Shown: positions 51,553 through 60,360, counted from the first letter of the stretch. The stretch: DNA of 64,000 nucleotides from JBOHTO01 sp050733695 (GCA_050733695.1 JBOHTO010000020.1:1-64000), one strand, 5' to 3'. Notes: a model not told the origin generated them from the letters alone. Numbers and translations: made by a program.

Positions 51553-52463
51553 GCGGCAGGACGGCGCGCCGCGCGGCTCGTGTCGCCGCACAGGCAAAGG
51601 TGAATCTCCTGCTGCGGGTACTCGCCCGCGAGAGCTCGGGCTACCATCAGATCGAGACGCTGTTCATCCGCCTCGAACTCGCGGATGCGGTGACGGTGCG
51701 CGTCGGCGGAACGGATTACTCGCTTGATGCACGCGCGGAGCGTGTCGACGCGGCCGCACTCGGACCGGCGGAGGACAATCTCGCATATCGCGCGGCTCTC
51801 GCCTATACCGCAGCCGCGGGTTGGCCCACCGGCTTCGCGATCGAACTGGACAAGCGAATACCGGTTCGCGGCGGTCTTGGCGGCGGGAGCGCGGACGCCG
51901 GCGCCGTGCTCAGGGTGCTCAACCATCTCGCGCCACGGCCGATGCCCGAGGAGGAGCTTCTCCGGATCGCGACCTCGCTCGGTGCCGACGTTCCATTTCT
52001 GACTGCGCGCCATGCGATGGCGCTCGCGTGGGGGCGTGGCGAGCGCATGCTTGCCCTGCCTCCGCTGCCGCCGCGCGACGTCGTGATCGTCATCCCTCCG
52101 TTCGGCATAGCGACGGCCGAGGCGTATCGCTGGGTCGACGCGACGCGGGTGGACGACGTGCTCGCGGTCGGCATGCTCACCGCCGAGCAGCTCGCGTCGT
52201 GGGCATCGGTCGAGGCGATCTCGCTCAACGAATTCGAGCCGCCAGTGTTCGCCCAGCATCCGCGGCTCGCGGACGCCGCGCACGCGATCGCGGCAAGCGG
52301 CGCCGCACTCACACGGCTGTCGGGATCGGGCGCCACCGTGTTCGGGCTGTTCGAAGATGGCGTTCCCCCATTGCCCGATCCGCCACCGGCAGACACACCC
52401 GGGTGGCGCACGCTCCTGACGCGCACGGCCGACCGCGTTGTCGAGGTGGAATCGGTGCAGTAG
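51549..52463 (+). CDS. ispE: 4-diphosphocytidyl-2-C-methyl-D-erythritol kinase
   Basis: GHMP kinase of the MEP isoprenoid pathway, phosphorylating CDP-ME at the 2-hydroxyl. 304 residues from a TTG at 51549 that overlaps the previous stop as TTGA. ARVAAQAKVNLLLRVL is the N-terminal substrate motif, DKRIPVRGGLGGGSADAGAV the ATP-binding GHMP motif, and LTRLSGSGATVFGLFED motif 3. No ATG is available near the domain start, supporting the TTG. tRNA-Gln follows 18 bases after the stop. Confidence 0.95.
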   Translation: MSGRTARRAARVAAQAKVNLLLRVLARESSGYHQIETLFIRLELADAVTVRVGGTDYSLDARAERVDAAALGPAEDNLAYRAALAYTAAAGWPTGFAIELDKRIPVRGGLGGGSADAGAVLRVLNHLAPRPMPEEELLRIATSLGADVPFLTARHAMALAWGRGERMLALPPLPPRDVVIVIPPFGIATAEAYRWVDATRVDDVLAVGMLTAEQLASWASVEAISLNEFEPPVFAQHPRLADAAHAIAASGAALTRLSGSGATVFGLFEDGVPPLPDPPPADTPGWRTLLTRTADRVVEVESVQ

Positions 52464-52468
52464 CTTTT
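52438..52468 (+). promoter_or_regulatory. Promoter-like TTG-N20-TAGCTTTT for tRNA-Gln
   Basis: TTG (52438-52440), 20 bases, TAGCTTTT (52461-52468). The TAG of ispE is part of the second element. The tRNA begins 14 bases beyond, a sensible position for a short 5' leader. This is one of the cleanest examples of the pattern because a tRNA has no coding constraint. Confidence 0.45.
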
Positions 52469-52481
52469 CACTCTCTCGATC

Positions 52482-52552
52482 TGCCCCGTCGTCCAACGGC
52501 AGGACATGCGGCTTTGGACCGCAGAATCGTGGTTCGAATCCACGCGGGGCAA
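52482..52552 (+). tRNA. tRNA-Gln (anticodon UUG)
   Basis: Acceptor TGCCCCG (52482-52488) pairs with CGGGGCA (52545-52551), discriminator A. The anticodon stem TGCGG/CCGCA encloses CTTTGGA, anticodon TTG, reading CAA/CAG. The T arm GTGG-TTCGAAT-CCAC is intact. The U1-A72-type first pair is typical of bacterial tRNA-Gln. CCA is not encoded. Confidence 0.95.
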
Positions 52553-52777
52553 TACGGGTCAGTTCGGCGACGATCGCGGTCGGGCTGCATTGTCGGTACC
52601 GTGGGGGCTCTCACCTGCATGATCGCGCCCACTGCCGGTCAGCCGACGATCCCGTTACATTGTTTGGCTGTACGGGACGCACTCCGCCCACGGCGCCGGT
52701 GCGTGCCCCTCGTGACAGAGGCGGGCGCTTCCGCTTGCGCCGGACGTTTCATTTTTCTGGTTTGCGGGGTCGTGTAA

Positions 52778-53731
52778 ATGGACGGGGCACCCGTACCGAC
52801 GCGCGGGTTCAAGCTGCTCGCCGGAACCGCGAACCGGGCACTGGCAGGAGCGATCGCCGAGCAGCTCGGAGTCGAACTGTGCAAGACGAACATCTCGCGC
52901 TTCGCAGACGGCGAGATATTCGTGCGGATCGACGAGAACATTCGCGGACACGATGTGTTCATCGTCCAGCCGACCAACCCGCCGGCCGACAACATCATGG
53001 AGCTGCTGCTCCTGATCGACGCGGCCAAGCGGGCGTCGGCGTCGCGCGTGACGTGCGTCATGCCGTACTACGGCTACTCGAGGCAGGACCGCAAGGACCA
53101 GCCCCGGGTCGCGATCGGCGCAAAGCTCCTGGCGAACATGATCCAGACGGCCGGTGCGGACCGGGTGCTGGGGATCGATTTCCACCAGCACCAGCTCCAG
53201 GGCTTTTTCGATGTGCCGGTGGATCATCTGTACGCGATGCCCGTGTTCGCTTCGCATTACAGGAAGAAGCAACTCAGGGACGTCGTCGTCGTCGCGCCCG
53301 ATGTGGGCTCGGCGAAGATGGCGCGAGGATTCGCGAAGCGGCTCAACGGCTCGCTCGCGATCATCGACAAGCGGCGGCCGAGCGCGAACGTCGCGGAGGT
53401 CCTGAACGTTGTGGGCGAGGTGGAAGGCAGGAACTGCCTCATCCCCGATGACATGATCGACACGGCGGGCACCGTCACCGAGGCCGCCCGCGCGCTCAAG
53501 CGCCTCGGCGCGAATGACATCTACATCTGCGCGACCCACGCCCTGCTCTCCGGCCCCGCCGTCGAGCGACTGCGTACCGCGCCGATAACCGAGGTATGCG
53601 TGACGGACACGGTGGAGATCTGTCCGGAGAGACGTTTCGACAGGCTGCACGTTCTCTCCGTTGGAGAGCTGTTGTCCAAGGCCATCCGCTACACATACAG
53701 CGAGCAGTCGGTCAGCTCGCTGTTCGACTGA
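52778..53731 (+). CDS. prs: Ribose-phosphate pyrophosphokinase (PRPP synthetase)
   Basis: Makes PRPP from ribose 5-phosphate and ATP for purine, pyrimidine, histidine and tryptophan synthesis. 317 residues. FADGEIFVRIDENIRGHDVF, VMPYYGYSRQDRKDQPR (ATP-binding flexible loop), GIDFHQHQLQGFFDVPVDHL, SAKMARGFAKRL and the PRPP loop DDMIDTAGT are all in place. The 225 bases between tRNA-Gln and the start are probably leader: a weak CTG-N21-TACATTG signal starts at 52632, and nothing else was recognised there. rplY follows after 19 bases, as in many bacteria. Confidence 0.97.
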   Translation: MDGAPVPTRGFKLLAGTANRALAGAIAEQLGVELCKTNISRFADGEIFVRIDENIRGHDVFIVQPTNPPADNIMELLLLIDAAKRASASRVTCVMPYYGYSRQDRKDQPRVAIGAKLLANMIQTAGADRVLGIDFHQHQLQGFFDVPVDHLYAMPVFASHYRKKQLRDVVVVAPDVGSAKMARGFAKRLNGSLAIIDKRRPSANVAEVLNVVGEVEGRNCLIPDDMIDTAGTVTEAARALKRLGANDIYICATHALLSGPAVERLRTAPITEVCVTDTVEICPERRFDRLHVLSVGELLSKAIRYTYSEQSVSSLFD

Positions 53732-53750
53732 ACTTCCGGAGAGAGAGATC

Positions 53751-54413
53751 ATGGATACCCCACGTCTGACTGCCCGGACTCGCAGCGAGACCGGCAAGGG
53801 CGTCGCGAGAACGCTGCGCCGCAACGGAGAGACCCCGTGCGTCATCTACGGGCACGCGCGCGAGGTGCAGCCACTCGCCGTCGGAACCCACGAGCTCGAG
53901 CGCCTGCTCGGCCACATATCCGCCGGCAGCACCGTCGTGGAGGTCGATGTCGGCGGACGTACGTCGCGTACGCTCCTGCGCGAGATCCAGCGGCACCCAT
54001 TCAGGAAGCAGGTCCTGCATGTCGATTTTCAGGAGCTCGTCGCGGGTGAGAAGGTCACCGTCCGGATTCCGATCGTTCTGGTGGGGACGGCGGACGGCGT
54101 CAAGAATGGTGGCGGCATACTGGACCAGACGATGCGCGAACTCGAAATCGAGGTGGACCCCGCCGACATCCCGAACCATGTCGACGTCGATGTTACGGCG
54201 CTGGGCATCGGCCACTCGATCCACGTCGAGGAGATCAGTCTGCCGGCCGGTGTCACGGTTCTCGACGACCCCGAAGCGACCATCTGCGTCATTGCCGCGC
54301 CCAAGGCGGAAGTCGAGGAAGCCGCACCCGCCGAGGGCGAAGAGGCCGCACCGAGCGAGCCGGAGCTCATCCGCAAGACGAAGGAGGATGAGGCCGAGAG
54401 CGAGGGCGAGTAG
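53751..54413 (+). CDS. rplY: 50S ribosomal protein L25 (TL5/Ctc type)
   Basis: Binds 5S rRNA in the large subunit. 220 residues from the ATG at 53751, preceded by GGAGAGAGAG. Residues 1-95 are the L25 5S-binding domain (LTARTRSETGKGVARTLRR, RHPFRKQVLHVDFQE), and about 95-190 are the extra CTC/TL5 C-terminal domain (VTALGIGHSIHVEEISLPAG, VLDDPEATICVIAAP). The final 30 residues are acidic, Glu/Ala-rich. In-frame sequence upstream to 53661 lies inside prs. pth follows, the standard prs-rplY-pth order. Confidence 0.97.
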   Translation: MDTPRLTARTRSETGKGVARTLRRNGETPCVIYGHAREVQPLAVGTHELERLLGHISAGSTVVEVDVGGRTSRTLLREIQRHPFRKQVLHVDFQELVAGEKVTVRIPIVLVGTADGVKNGGGILDQTMRELEIEVDPADIPNHVDVDVTALGIGHSIHVEEISLPAGVTVLDDPEATICVIAAPKAEVEEAAPAEGEEAAPSEPELIRKTKEDEAESEGE

Positions 54414-54481
54414 GTCGCGCTCCGCGCTCGCCCGGAATCCTGAGCCGCTTCCTCCGCCCACACACCGACGAGAACGAGCCG

Positions 54482-55069
54482 GTGAAGGTCATCCTGGGAC
54501 TCGGCAATCCCGGCGCGGAGTACGAATCCACGCGCCACAACGTCGGCTGGTGGACTGTCGACCATCTTGCGTCCGCCTGGCGCTTCGACGGGTGGAAGAA
54601 GGACCGCAACGCGCTCGTGGCGAGAGGGCGCGTGGGTCCCGCCAATGTTCGCCTCATCAAGCCACTGACCTACATGAACCTGAGTGGCGCCGTGCTCACT
54701 CCCTACAGCCGGCGTCCGCTGTGGGACGCGGCCAGCGATCTGCTCGTGATCGTGGACGATGCGGCGTTGCCGCTCGGCGTCCTCAGGCTTCGTGCCCGCG
54801 GGAGCGCCGGAGGTCACAACGGCCTCAAGAGCATCGAGACCGCCGTCGGTGGCCGGGACTACGCGCGCCTGAGGATCGGAATCGCGCCCACCGACCAGCG
54901 GCGAACTATCCGCGACCTCTCTGATTTCGTGCTTTCAACCTTCGGACACGACGAGCGCGAAACCGTGCTCGCCCTGATGCCGGTCTGTACCGACGCCGCC
55001 GAACTGTGGCTTCGCGACGGTGTGGACGCGGCGATTGCCGCGGTCGCCACCAGCCGCGCCGAATCGTAA
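54482..55069 (+). CDS. pth: Peptidyl-tRNA hydrolase
   Basis: Releases tRNA from peptidyl-tRNA that has dropped off ribosomes. 195 residues from a GTG at 54482. ILGLGNPGAEYESTRHNVGW contains the catalytic His, LIKPLTYMNLSGAVL the conserved Asn, IVDDAALPLGVLRLRARGSA the Asp, and GGHNGLKSIE the substrate-binding Asn. The C-terminal part is shorter and more variable. It follows rplY after 68 bases in the usual operon order. Confidence 0.96.
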   Translation: MKVILGLGNPGAEYESTRHNVGWWTVDHLASAWRFDGWKKDRNALVARGRVGPANVRLIKPLTYMNLSGAVLTPYSRRPLWDAASDLLVIVDDAALPLGVLRLRARGSAGGHNGLKSIETAVGGRDYARLRIGIAPTDQRRTIRDLSDFVLSTFGHDERETVLALMPVCTDAAELWLRDGVDAAIAAVATSRAES

Positions 55070-55097
55070 CCCAACTCTCTGGAGCAAACCGCAACCG

Positions 55098-57140
55098 ATG
55101 TTCGAAAACATTGCCTCGTTCGCCCTCTGGTTGGGGCTCGCCGGCACCGTCGCCGCACTCCTCACGTATCGCGGCATCGTCCGCCACTCGCCGGGCTCGG
55201 AGATCATGCGCGATCTCGCAGCACAGATCCGTGTCGGCGCGATGGCGTTCCTGCGGCGAGAGTACACGGTGCTGGTTCCCTTCCTCGTGATCGTGGCTGC
55301 GCTGCTCGCATGGGCGATCAGTTGGAGAACGGCAGTCGCCTATCTCGGCGGCGGAGCGTGCTCGATCTTCGCCGGCCTCGCCGGGATGCAGGCCGCGACC
55401 GCTGCCAACGTGCGCACGAGCGAGGCAGCGCGCGCTTCCGGCCAGGCCACCGCGCTGCGCGTCGCATTCGGGGGCGGCGCGGTGATGGGGCTCAGCGTCG
55501 CCAGTCTCGGACTCCTCGGAATCGGCGGCGTCTTCCTCTGGATCGCGACCGGCGTGGGCGGCGATGGTTATGGCCCCTTCGCGCAGATCATCTCGGGCTT
55601 CGCGATGGGAGCCAGCTCGATCGCGCTGTTCGCGCGCGTCGGCGGCGGCATCTACACGAAGGCGGCGGACGTCGGTGCTGACCTCGTGGGCAAGGTCGAG
55701 GCCGGTATTCCGGAAGACGATCCGCGCAACCCCGCGACGATCGCCGACAACGTCGGCGACAACGTGGGCGACGTCGCCGGAATGGGTGCCGACATATTCG
55801 AGAGTTACGTCGGCGCCGTTGTCGCCACGATCGCGATCGGTGCCACGTCTCCCATGATCCCGAACGTCCTGCGAGCTGTCACTCTGCCAATCGCGTACAT
55901 CATGGCAGGACTTGTCGCCTCGCTCGTCGGCATCGCTGCGATGCGCGTGCTCGCAAGGGGCAACGCGGCCAACGCCCTCAGGATGACGACGTTCATCGCA
56001 GCCGGGCTCTTCCTCGTCTTCGCATTCTTTCTCACCCGGGAGCTGCCGCTCGGCATGCTGCGCGATGACGGATCGCCGTATTCCGCGCTCGGCCCCTTCT
56101 GGGCGGTTCTCGCAGGTACTTTTGCCGGTATCGCGATCGGCCTCGCGACGGAGTTCTACACGGCGGCGGGCCCCGTGCGCAGGATCGCCGAAGCGTCCCG
56201 CACGGGTCCGGCCACGAACATCATCGCCGGCCTCGCAGTCGGGATGGAGAGCTGTATCGTTCCGGTCCTGCTGATCGCGGGCGCGACCTATGCCTCGTAT
56301 TACTTCGCGGGACTCTATGGCGTGGCGATCGCCGCAGTCGGGATGCTGGCGACGGTGGGCGTCACGATGTCGGTGGACGCATACGGACCGATCGCGGACA
56401 ACGCGGGCGGCATCACCGAGATGTCCGGGCTGGGGCCCGAGGTTCGCGGGATAACAGACGGCTTGGACGCTCTCGGCAACACGACAGCCGCGATCGGCAA
56501 GGGCTTCGCGATCGGGAGCGCCGCGCTCACCGCCCTCGCGCTGTTCAGCGCCTTCGCCTCGGCCGCCGGGCTGCGTGAGTCGGGGCTCGATCTGATCGAT
56601 CCGCTCGTGGTCATCGGTCTCTTCCTCGGGGGTGTGATGCCCTTCTTCGTCGGTGCCACGACGATGACAGCCGTGGGACGCGCGGCGCAGGGCATGGTGA
56701 AAGAAGTCCGGCGCCAGTTCCGCGAGATCCCTGGCCTGCTCGAGGGCACGGGCAAGCCGGACCCCGCACGTTGCGTCGACATCTCGACGAGGGCCGCGCT
56801 GCGCGAGATGATTCTTCCGGGTGTGGTGTCGGTTCTCGTCCCTGTGATCGTCGGCAAGTTCATGGGGGTGGAGGCGCTCGGTGGATTGCTCGCCGGCGCG
56901 ACCGTCACGGGCGTGATGCTGGCCCTGTTCATGGCCAACGCCGGTGGTGCATGGGACAACGCAAAGAAGGCGATCGAGGGCGGAATACACGGCGGCAAGG
57001 GATCCGATGCGCACCGGGCAGCGGTGGTGGGTGACACCGTGGGCGATCCCTTCAAGGACACGTCGGGCCCGGCGATGAACATCCTGATCAAGCTCATGTC
57101 GGTCGTCAGTCTCGTGCTGGCACCCTGGTTCCTGATCTGA
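55098..57140 (+). CDS. hppA: Membrane-bound proton/sodium-translocating pyrophosphatase
   Basis: 680 residues, about 16 membrane helices; hydrolyses pyrophosphate and pumps H+ or Na+. The catalytic loop IYTKAADVGADLVGKVEAGI is followed by EDDPRNPATIADNVGDNVGD; further conserved parts are SVDAYGPIADNAGGITEM and AHRAAVVGDTVGDPFKDTSG. Around residue 460 the sequence GNTTAAIGKGFAIGSA has Ala and Gly where K+-independent enzymes have Lys and Thr, so this is predicted to be the K+-dependent type. Ion specificity, H+ versus Na+, was not decided from sequence. In-frame sequence back to 55020 lies in pth and is rejected. Confidence 0.96.
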   Translation: MFENIASFALWLGLAGTVAALLTYRGIVRHSPGSEIMRDLAAQIRVGAMAFLRREYTVLVPFLVIVAALLAWAISWRTAVAYLGGGACSIFAGLAGMQAATAANVRTSEAARASGQATALRVAFGGGAVMGLSVASLGLLGIGGVFLWIATGVGGDGYGPFAQIISGFAMGASSIALFARVGGGIYTKAADVGADLVGKVEAGIPEDDPRNPATIADNVGDNVGDVAGMGADIFESYVGAVVATIAIGATSPMIPNVLRAVTLPIAYIMAGLVASLVGIAAMRVLARGNAANALRMTTFIAAGLFLVFAFFLTRELPLGMLRDDGSPYSALGPFWAVLAGTFAGIAIGLATEFYTAAGPVRRIAEASRTGPATNIIAGLAVGMESCIVPVLLIAGATYASYYFAGLYGVAIAAVGMLATVGVTMSVDAYGPIADNAGGITEMSGLGPEVRGITDGLDALGNTTAAIGKGFAIGSAALTALALFSAFASAAGLRESGLDLIDPLVVIGLFLGGVMPFFVGATTMTAVGRAAQGMVKEVRRQFREIPGLLEGTGKPDPARCVDISTRAALREMILPGVVSVLVPVIVGKFMGVEALGGLLAGATVTGVMLALFMANAGGAWDNAKKAIEGGIHGGKGSDAHRAAVVGDTVGDPFKDTSGPAMNILIKLMSVVSLVLAPWFLI

Positions 57141-57154
57141 AGGAGGCGATCGGA

Positions 57155-57340
57155 ATGGAACGAACGAGGAAGGAGAAGGAGTTCCGGCCGGCCCGTCAGG
57201 GCTGGGGGTTCGCGGTGTTCATCGTCGTGCTCGCGGCAAGTCTGTACGGCTTCGCATGGTGTATGAACCGGGAGACCTATTGTGATCCTACCGATGTCAC
57301 CTGCGCCGCCGAGGCGCCGTCGTACGGCGGCGGACACTGA
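57155..57340 (+). CDS. Small single-pass membrane protein downstream of hppA
   Basis: 61 residues, family unknown to me. An almost perfect Shine-Dalgarno AAGGAGG lies nine bases before the ATG, strong evidence for translation. The N-terminus is very basic (MERTRKEKEFRPARQG), followed by GFAVFIVVLAASLYGFAW as a membrane helix and a short tail with two cysteines (ETYCDPTDVTC) that would face the periplasm. It sits 14 bases after hppA, so it may be an accessory subunit, but nothing in its sequence proves that. Confidence 0.75.
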   Translation: MERTRKEKEFRPARQGWGFAVFIVVLAASLYGFAWCMNRETYCDPTDVTCAAEAPSYGGGH

Positions 57341-57359
57341 TCGTCGCTAGCGCCGGAAC

Positions 57360-58460
57360 GTGCTGAAGCTCGGCATCGTCGGTCTTCCGAACGTCGGGAA
57401 GTCGACGCTCTTCAACGCGCTCACCGCGGCGGGTGCCGACGCGGCGAACTATCCCTTCTGCACGGTCGAGCCCAACGTCGGAATGGTGGAGGTCCCCGAC
57501 CCACGCCTCGGCCGCATTGCCGAAATCGTGCAGCCGAAGCGGACCGTGGCCGCCGTCGTGCAGTTCGTGGACATTGCCGGCCTCGTCAGGGGCGCGTCCC
57601 AGGGCGAGGGGCTCGGCAACAAGTTCCTTGCGAACGTGCGCGAGACGGACGCCATCGTGCACGTCGTGCGCTGCTTCGAGGATTCCGACGTCATGCACGT
57701 CATGGGCTCGGTGGATCCTGTGCGCGATCGCGAGGTGATCGAGCTCGAGCTCGCGCTCGCGGATCTGGCATCGGTCGAGAAGCGGCTGGACCGGACCCAG
57801 CGCTCGGCGCGCTCGGGTGAGGCGGCGGCGAGGGCCGAGCTTCCGATCCTGGAGCGCGCGCTGGCGGCGCTGAACGCCGGCCGCGGGCTGTGGGAGATGC
57901 GCATGACACCGGAGGAACTGGCGATGCTCGCCCCGCTGTCGCTGCTCACGGTCAAACCCATTCTGTACGCGGCGAACGTGACCGACGCGGAGCTCACCGG
58001 GGAGGAAGGTCGGCACGTCGCCGCGCTCAGACGCGCCGTGTCCGCCAGCGCCGAGCGCGCGCAGGTGGTTCCCTTCTCCGCGAGGATCGAAGCCGAGCTG
58101 GCGGAGTTGCCGCAGGAGGAGCGCGGCGAGTTTCTGGCGTCACTGGGCCTGCAGAGCGCAGGGCTCGAGCGGCTTATCCGGGCGGGCTATGCGCTGCTCG
58201 GCCTGCACACCTACTTCACGGCCGGTGAGCAGGAGGTTCGTGCGTGGACAATCCATAGTGGCGACACGGCGCCGCGCGCGGCGAGCGTTATCCATACGGA
58301 CTTCGAGCGGGGGTTCATCCGGGCGGAGACAGCGGGCTACGATGACTTCCTCTCGCACGGCGGGTGGAAGGGGGCGCGTGAGCGTGGCGTCGTCCGGTCG
58401 GAGGGCAAGGAGTACGTGGTTCGGGACGGGGACGTGATGCTCTTTCGGTTCAACGTGTAG
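57360..58460 (+). CDS. ychF: Ribosome-binding ATPase YchF
   Basis: Obg-family P-loop ATPase linked to ribosomes and oxidative-stress response. 366 residues from a GTG at 57360. GLPNVGKSTLFNALTAAGA is the P-loop, TVEPNVGMVEVPDPRLGRI switch I, FVDIAGLVRGASQGEGLGNK switch II, and KPILYAANVTDAEL replaces the GTP-type NKxD motif. The C-terminal TGS domain begins near 280 (LHTYFTAGEQEVRAWTIHSG). It starts 19 bases after the small membrane gene. Confidence 0.96.
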   Translation: MLKLGIVGLPNVGKSTLFNALTAAGADAANYPFCTVEPNVGMVEVPDPRLGRIAEIVQPKRTVAAVVQFVDIAGLVRGASQGEGLGNKFLANVRETDAIVHVVRCFEDSDVMHVMGSVDPVRDREVIELELALADLASVEKRLDRTQRSARSGEAAARAELPILERALAALNAGRGLWEMRMTPEELAMLAPLSLLTVKPILYAANVTDAELTGEEGRHVAALRRAVSASAERAQVVPFSARIEAELAELPQEERGEFLASLGLQSAGLERLIRAGYALLGLHTYFTAGEQEVRAWTIHSGDTAPRAASVIHTDFERGFIRAETAGYDDFLSHGGWKGARERGVVRSEGKEYVVRDGDVMLFRFNV

Positions 58461-58520
58461 ACGCTCCGGGCGGCCCTTCGCGGCACATGGCGCACGGTGA
58501 ACAGCGACATGCATTGGCCG

Positions 58521-58553
58521 CTGCCGCGGCGCGCCGTCATCGATTAGCTTTCG
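58521..58553 (+). promoter_or_regulatory. Promoter-like CTG-N21-TAGCTTTCG for the rpsF operon
   Basis: CTG (58521-58523), 21 bases, TAGCTTTCG (58545-58553), 110 bases before the rpsF ATG. The second element is identical over nine bases to the one upstream of rsfS (60870-60878). Confidence 0.4.
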
Positions 58554-58604
58554 CAACCAGTCCACGCCCCTGCCGGCTCCAGCGCCGCCCGGGCACACCA
58601 CTCT

Positions 58605-58631
58605 CCTCCCGCACCGGCAACCGGCGGGGGG
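58605..58631 (+). ncRNA. Candidate S6:S18-binding leader hairpin of the rpsF operon
   Basis: CCTCCCGC (58605-58612) can pair with GCGGGGGG (58624-58631); inside, CGG-CAA-CCG (58615-58623) forms a short second stem, with an unpaired AC between them. The sequence includes CACCG, similar to the CCG-containing bulge reported for S6:S18 leader motifs in other bacteria. It lies 32 bases before the rpsF start. This is a suggestion based on position and pairing, not a covariance match. Confidence 0.35.
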
Positions 58632-58663
58632 CGGAACACGACCAGAGGGAGGATTGCCACGCC

Positions 58664-59029
58664 ATGCCACGCCCCTACGAGGCGGTGTACATTTTCGACT
58701 CCACGCTCGAAGACACCGTCATCTCCGAAAAACTCACACGCTTCAATGACATGCTCGGCGCGTCCGCCGATATCCAGTCCGATCACTGGGGACGCCGTCA
58801 GCTCGCCTACTCGATAGGCACGCGCGAGAACGGCTACTACGTCATCTCGCGCTTCACGGCCGAGCCGGATGTGCTACCCGAGTTCGAACGCGCCCTCCGG
58901 CTCGACGACGGCGTCGTTCGCTATCTCATCACACTCTGGGAACATGAGGTCGGCGCTCCGGCGCTCTCCGAAGAGGATCTCGCGCTCGCCCGTCGCCGGG
59001 CCGACGATGACGACGACGACGAGGACTGA
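58664..59029 (+). CDS. rpsF: 30S ribosomal protein S6
   Basis: 121 residues from the ATG at 58664, with AGGGAGGA about ten bases upstream. RPYEAVYIFDSTLEDTVI at the start, DHWGRRQLAYSIGTRENGYY and VRYLITLWEHEVGAP are S6 signatures. S6 binds S18 on the platform of the small subunit. The tail is a run of Asp residues. In-frame sequence upstream to 58487 is leader shadow. rpsR follows after three bases. Confidence 0.97.
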   Translation: MPRPYEAVYIFDSTLEDTVISEKLTRFNDMLGASADIQSDHWGRRQLAYSIGTRENGYYVISRFTAEPDVLPEFERALRLDDGVVRYLITLWEHEVGAPALSEEDLALARRRADDDDDDED

Positions 59030-59032
59030 CCC

Positions 59033-59254
59033 ATGCGCCGACCCACGAAGACCTGCCCGTTCTGCGAGAGCCGCGTGCGATTCATCGACTACAAGGACGA
59101 CCGCACTCTCGGTCGCTTCATCACCGATCACGGCAAGATCCTGCCGAGCCGTCTGAGCGGCGTCTGCGCGCGGCATCAGCGCCAGCTCGCGACCGCCGTC
59201 AAGCGGGCGCGCTTTCTCGCGCTGATCCCGTTCGTGAGGGGACACCAGGGATAG
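59033..59254 (+). CDS. rpsR: 30S ribosomal protein S18
   Basis: 73 residues. KTCPFCESRVRFIDYKDDRT, LGRFITDHGKILPSRLSGVC and ARHQRQLATAVKRARFLALI cover the whole protein. The CPFC and later Cys/His are the zinc-type ligands kept in Cys-plus S18 variants. It forms a heterodimer with S6, the neighbouring gene. The next gene begins one base after the stop. Confidence 0.98.
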   Translation: MRRPTKTCPFCESRVRFIDYKDDRTLGRFITDHGKILPSRLSGVCARHQRQLATAVKRARFLALIPFVRGHQG

Positions 59255-59255
59255 A

Positions 59256-60284
59256 ATGGCGACCGACGTCGCGCCGGCGCCGCGGGAGCGAGGATGGAAG
59301 TACGTCCTGATCGCCCTCGCGGCGTTCCTGCTTGTGCCCCTGATCCCGCCCGTACGGGCATTCGCACCCGTGGCACAGACGCCCGTGCTGCTGGTGCCGG
59401 CGATAGCCGCGTGCGCGCTCGTCGGCTGGCGGGCCGGCGGACGTTTCACGCTCGCGCTCATCTGGTGTGCCCTGACTTTCTGGATCATGACCCGCGTTCC
59501 CGCGGCGGGCGGCGATTCTGCCTCCTACACCAGCATCGCGCGTGGCTGGGGCCTGCTCGCAGCCGCCACGTTCGGCCTCGTGTCGCTCGCAGCTCCCGGG
59601 CGCCGATTTCTCCCCCGCGCACTCGTGGGCATCGGCATTGCCGTGGGCGTTGCCCTGCTGCTCTCCGCAGTCGGTATCGTCACCTTCGCCGGAGCCGAAC
59701 GCGCCATCGAAGCGCAGTACGAGCAGCGCAACGCCGAGGCTGTCACCGAACTCCGGCGCTGGGCGGCGAGAAATGAGAGCGAGTGGAGCAGCTTCGTCGA
59801 GCGCTTTCCCGGAGCAGAGCGACTGCTGCCCGACAGCGAACAGATGCTCTCCACCCTTTCGCGTCTCGCGATTCTCGTCTTCCCCGCGCTACTCGCCATC
59901 GAATCGCTCGCCGCTCTGGCACTCGCATGGTCGCTGTATCACAGAGTGACGCGCGTGCGCATAGGCGCACCGCTCTCCACGCTGCGCGAATTCCGTTTCA
60001 GCGACCAGCTCGTCTGGGCTTTGGTCGCGGGAATCGCCATCGTCCTGCTGCCGGGTCTCACCGTGTTGCGCAGTGCCGGGCTCAACCTGCTGGTCTTCTT
60101 TGGCACTCTGTACGCCCTTCGCGGCGTGGGTGTGCTCTTCTGGTTGCTCGCGCCGTACGATTTTGCGATCGCACTCGCCTGCATCGTCGGCGTGCTGGCG
60201 TGGCCCCTGTTTACAGCGGTCGCGCTTGGCCTCGGTCTCGGCGACACCTGGCGCGACTGGCGCAAACCGCGCCGGGTAACGTAG
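59256..60284 (+). CDS. DUF2232 (YybS-like) membrane protein
   Basis: 342 residues with eight or nine helices. A gene of this family often sits between rpsR and rplI, as here. Helices such as YVLIALAAFLLVPLIPPV, LLVPAIAACALVGWRAG and LVWALVAGIAIVLLPGLTVL match its polytopic layout; ERAIEAQYEQRNAEAVTELR and the following region form one extended cytosolic or periplasmic loop. Function is unknown, perhaps an S-component-like transporter. Assignment relies on context plus topology. Confidence 0.82.
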   Translation: MATDVAPAPRERGWKYVLIALAAFLLVPLIPPVRAFAPVAQTPVLLVPAIAACALVGWRAGGRFTLALIWCALTFWIMTRVPAAGGDSASYTSIARGWGLLAAATFGLVSLAAPGRRFLPRALVGIGIAVGVALLLSAVGIVTFAGAERAIEAQYEQRNAEAVTELRRWAARNESEWSSFVERFPGAERLLPDSEQMLSTLSRLAILVFPALLAIESLAALALAWSLYHRVTRVRIGAPLSTLREFRFSDQLVWALVAGIAIVLLPGLTVLRSAGLNLLVFFGTLYALRGVGVLFWLLAPYDFAIALACIVGVLAWPLFTAVALGLGLGDTWRDWRKPRRVT

Positions 60285-60360
60285 TTCGAATCAGCGCGGT
60301 TCCGCCGCCGCCAACAACGGCCGTGCGAGCTGACCGCGCGCCACCTGGGAGCGTTCGACA

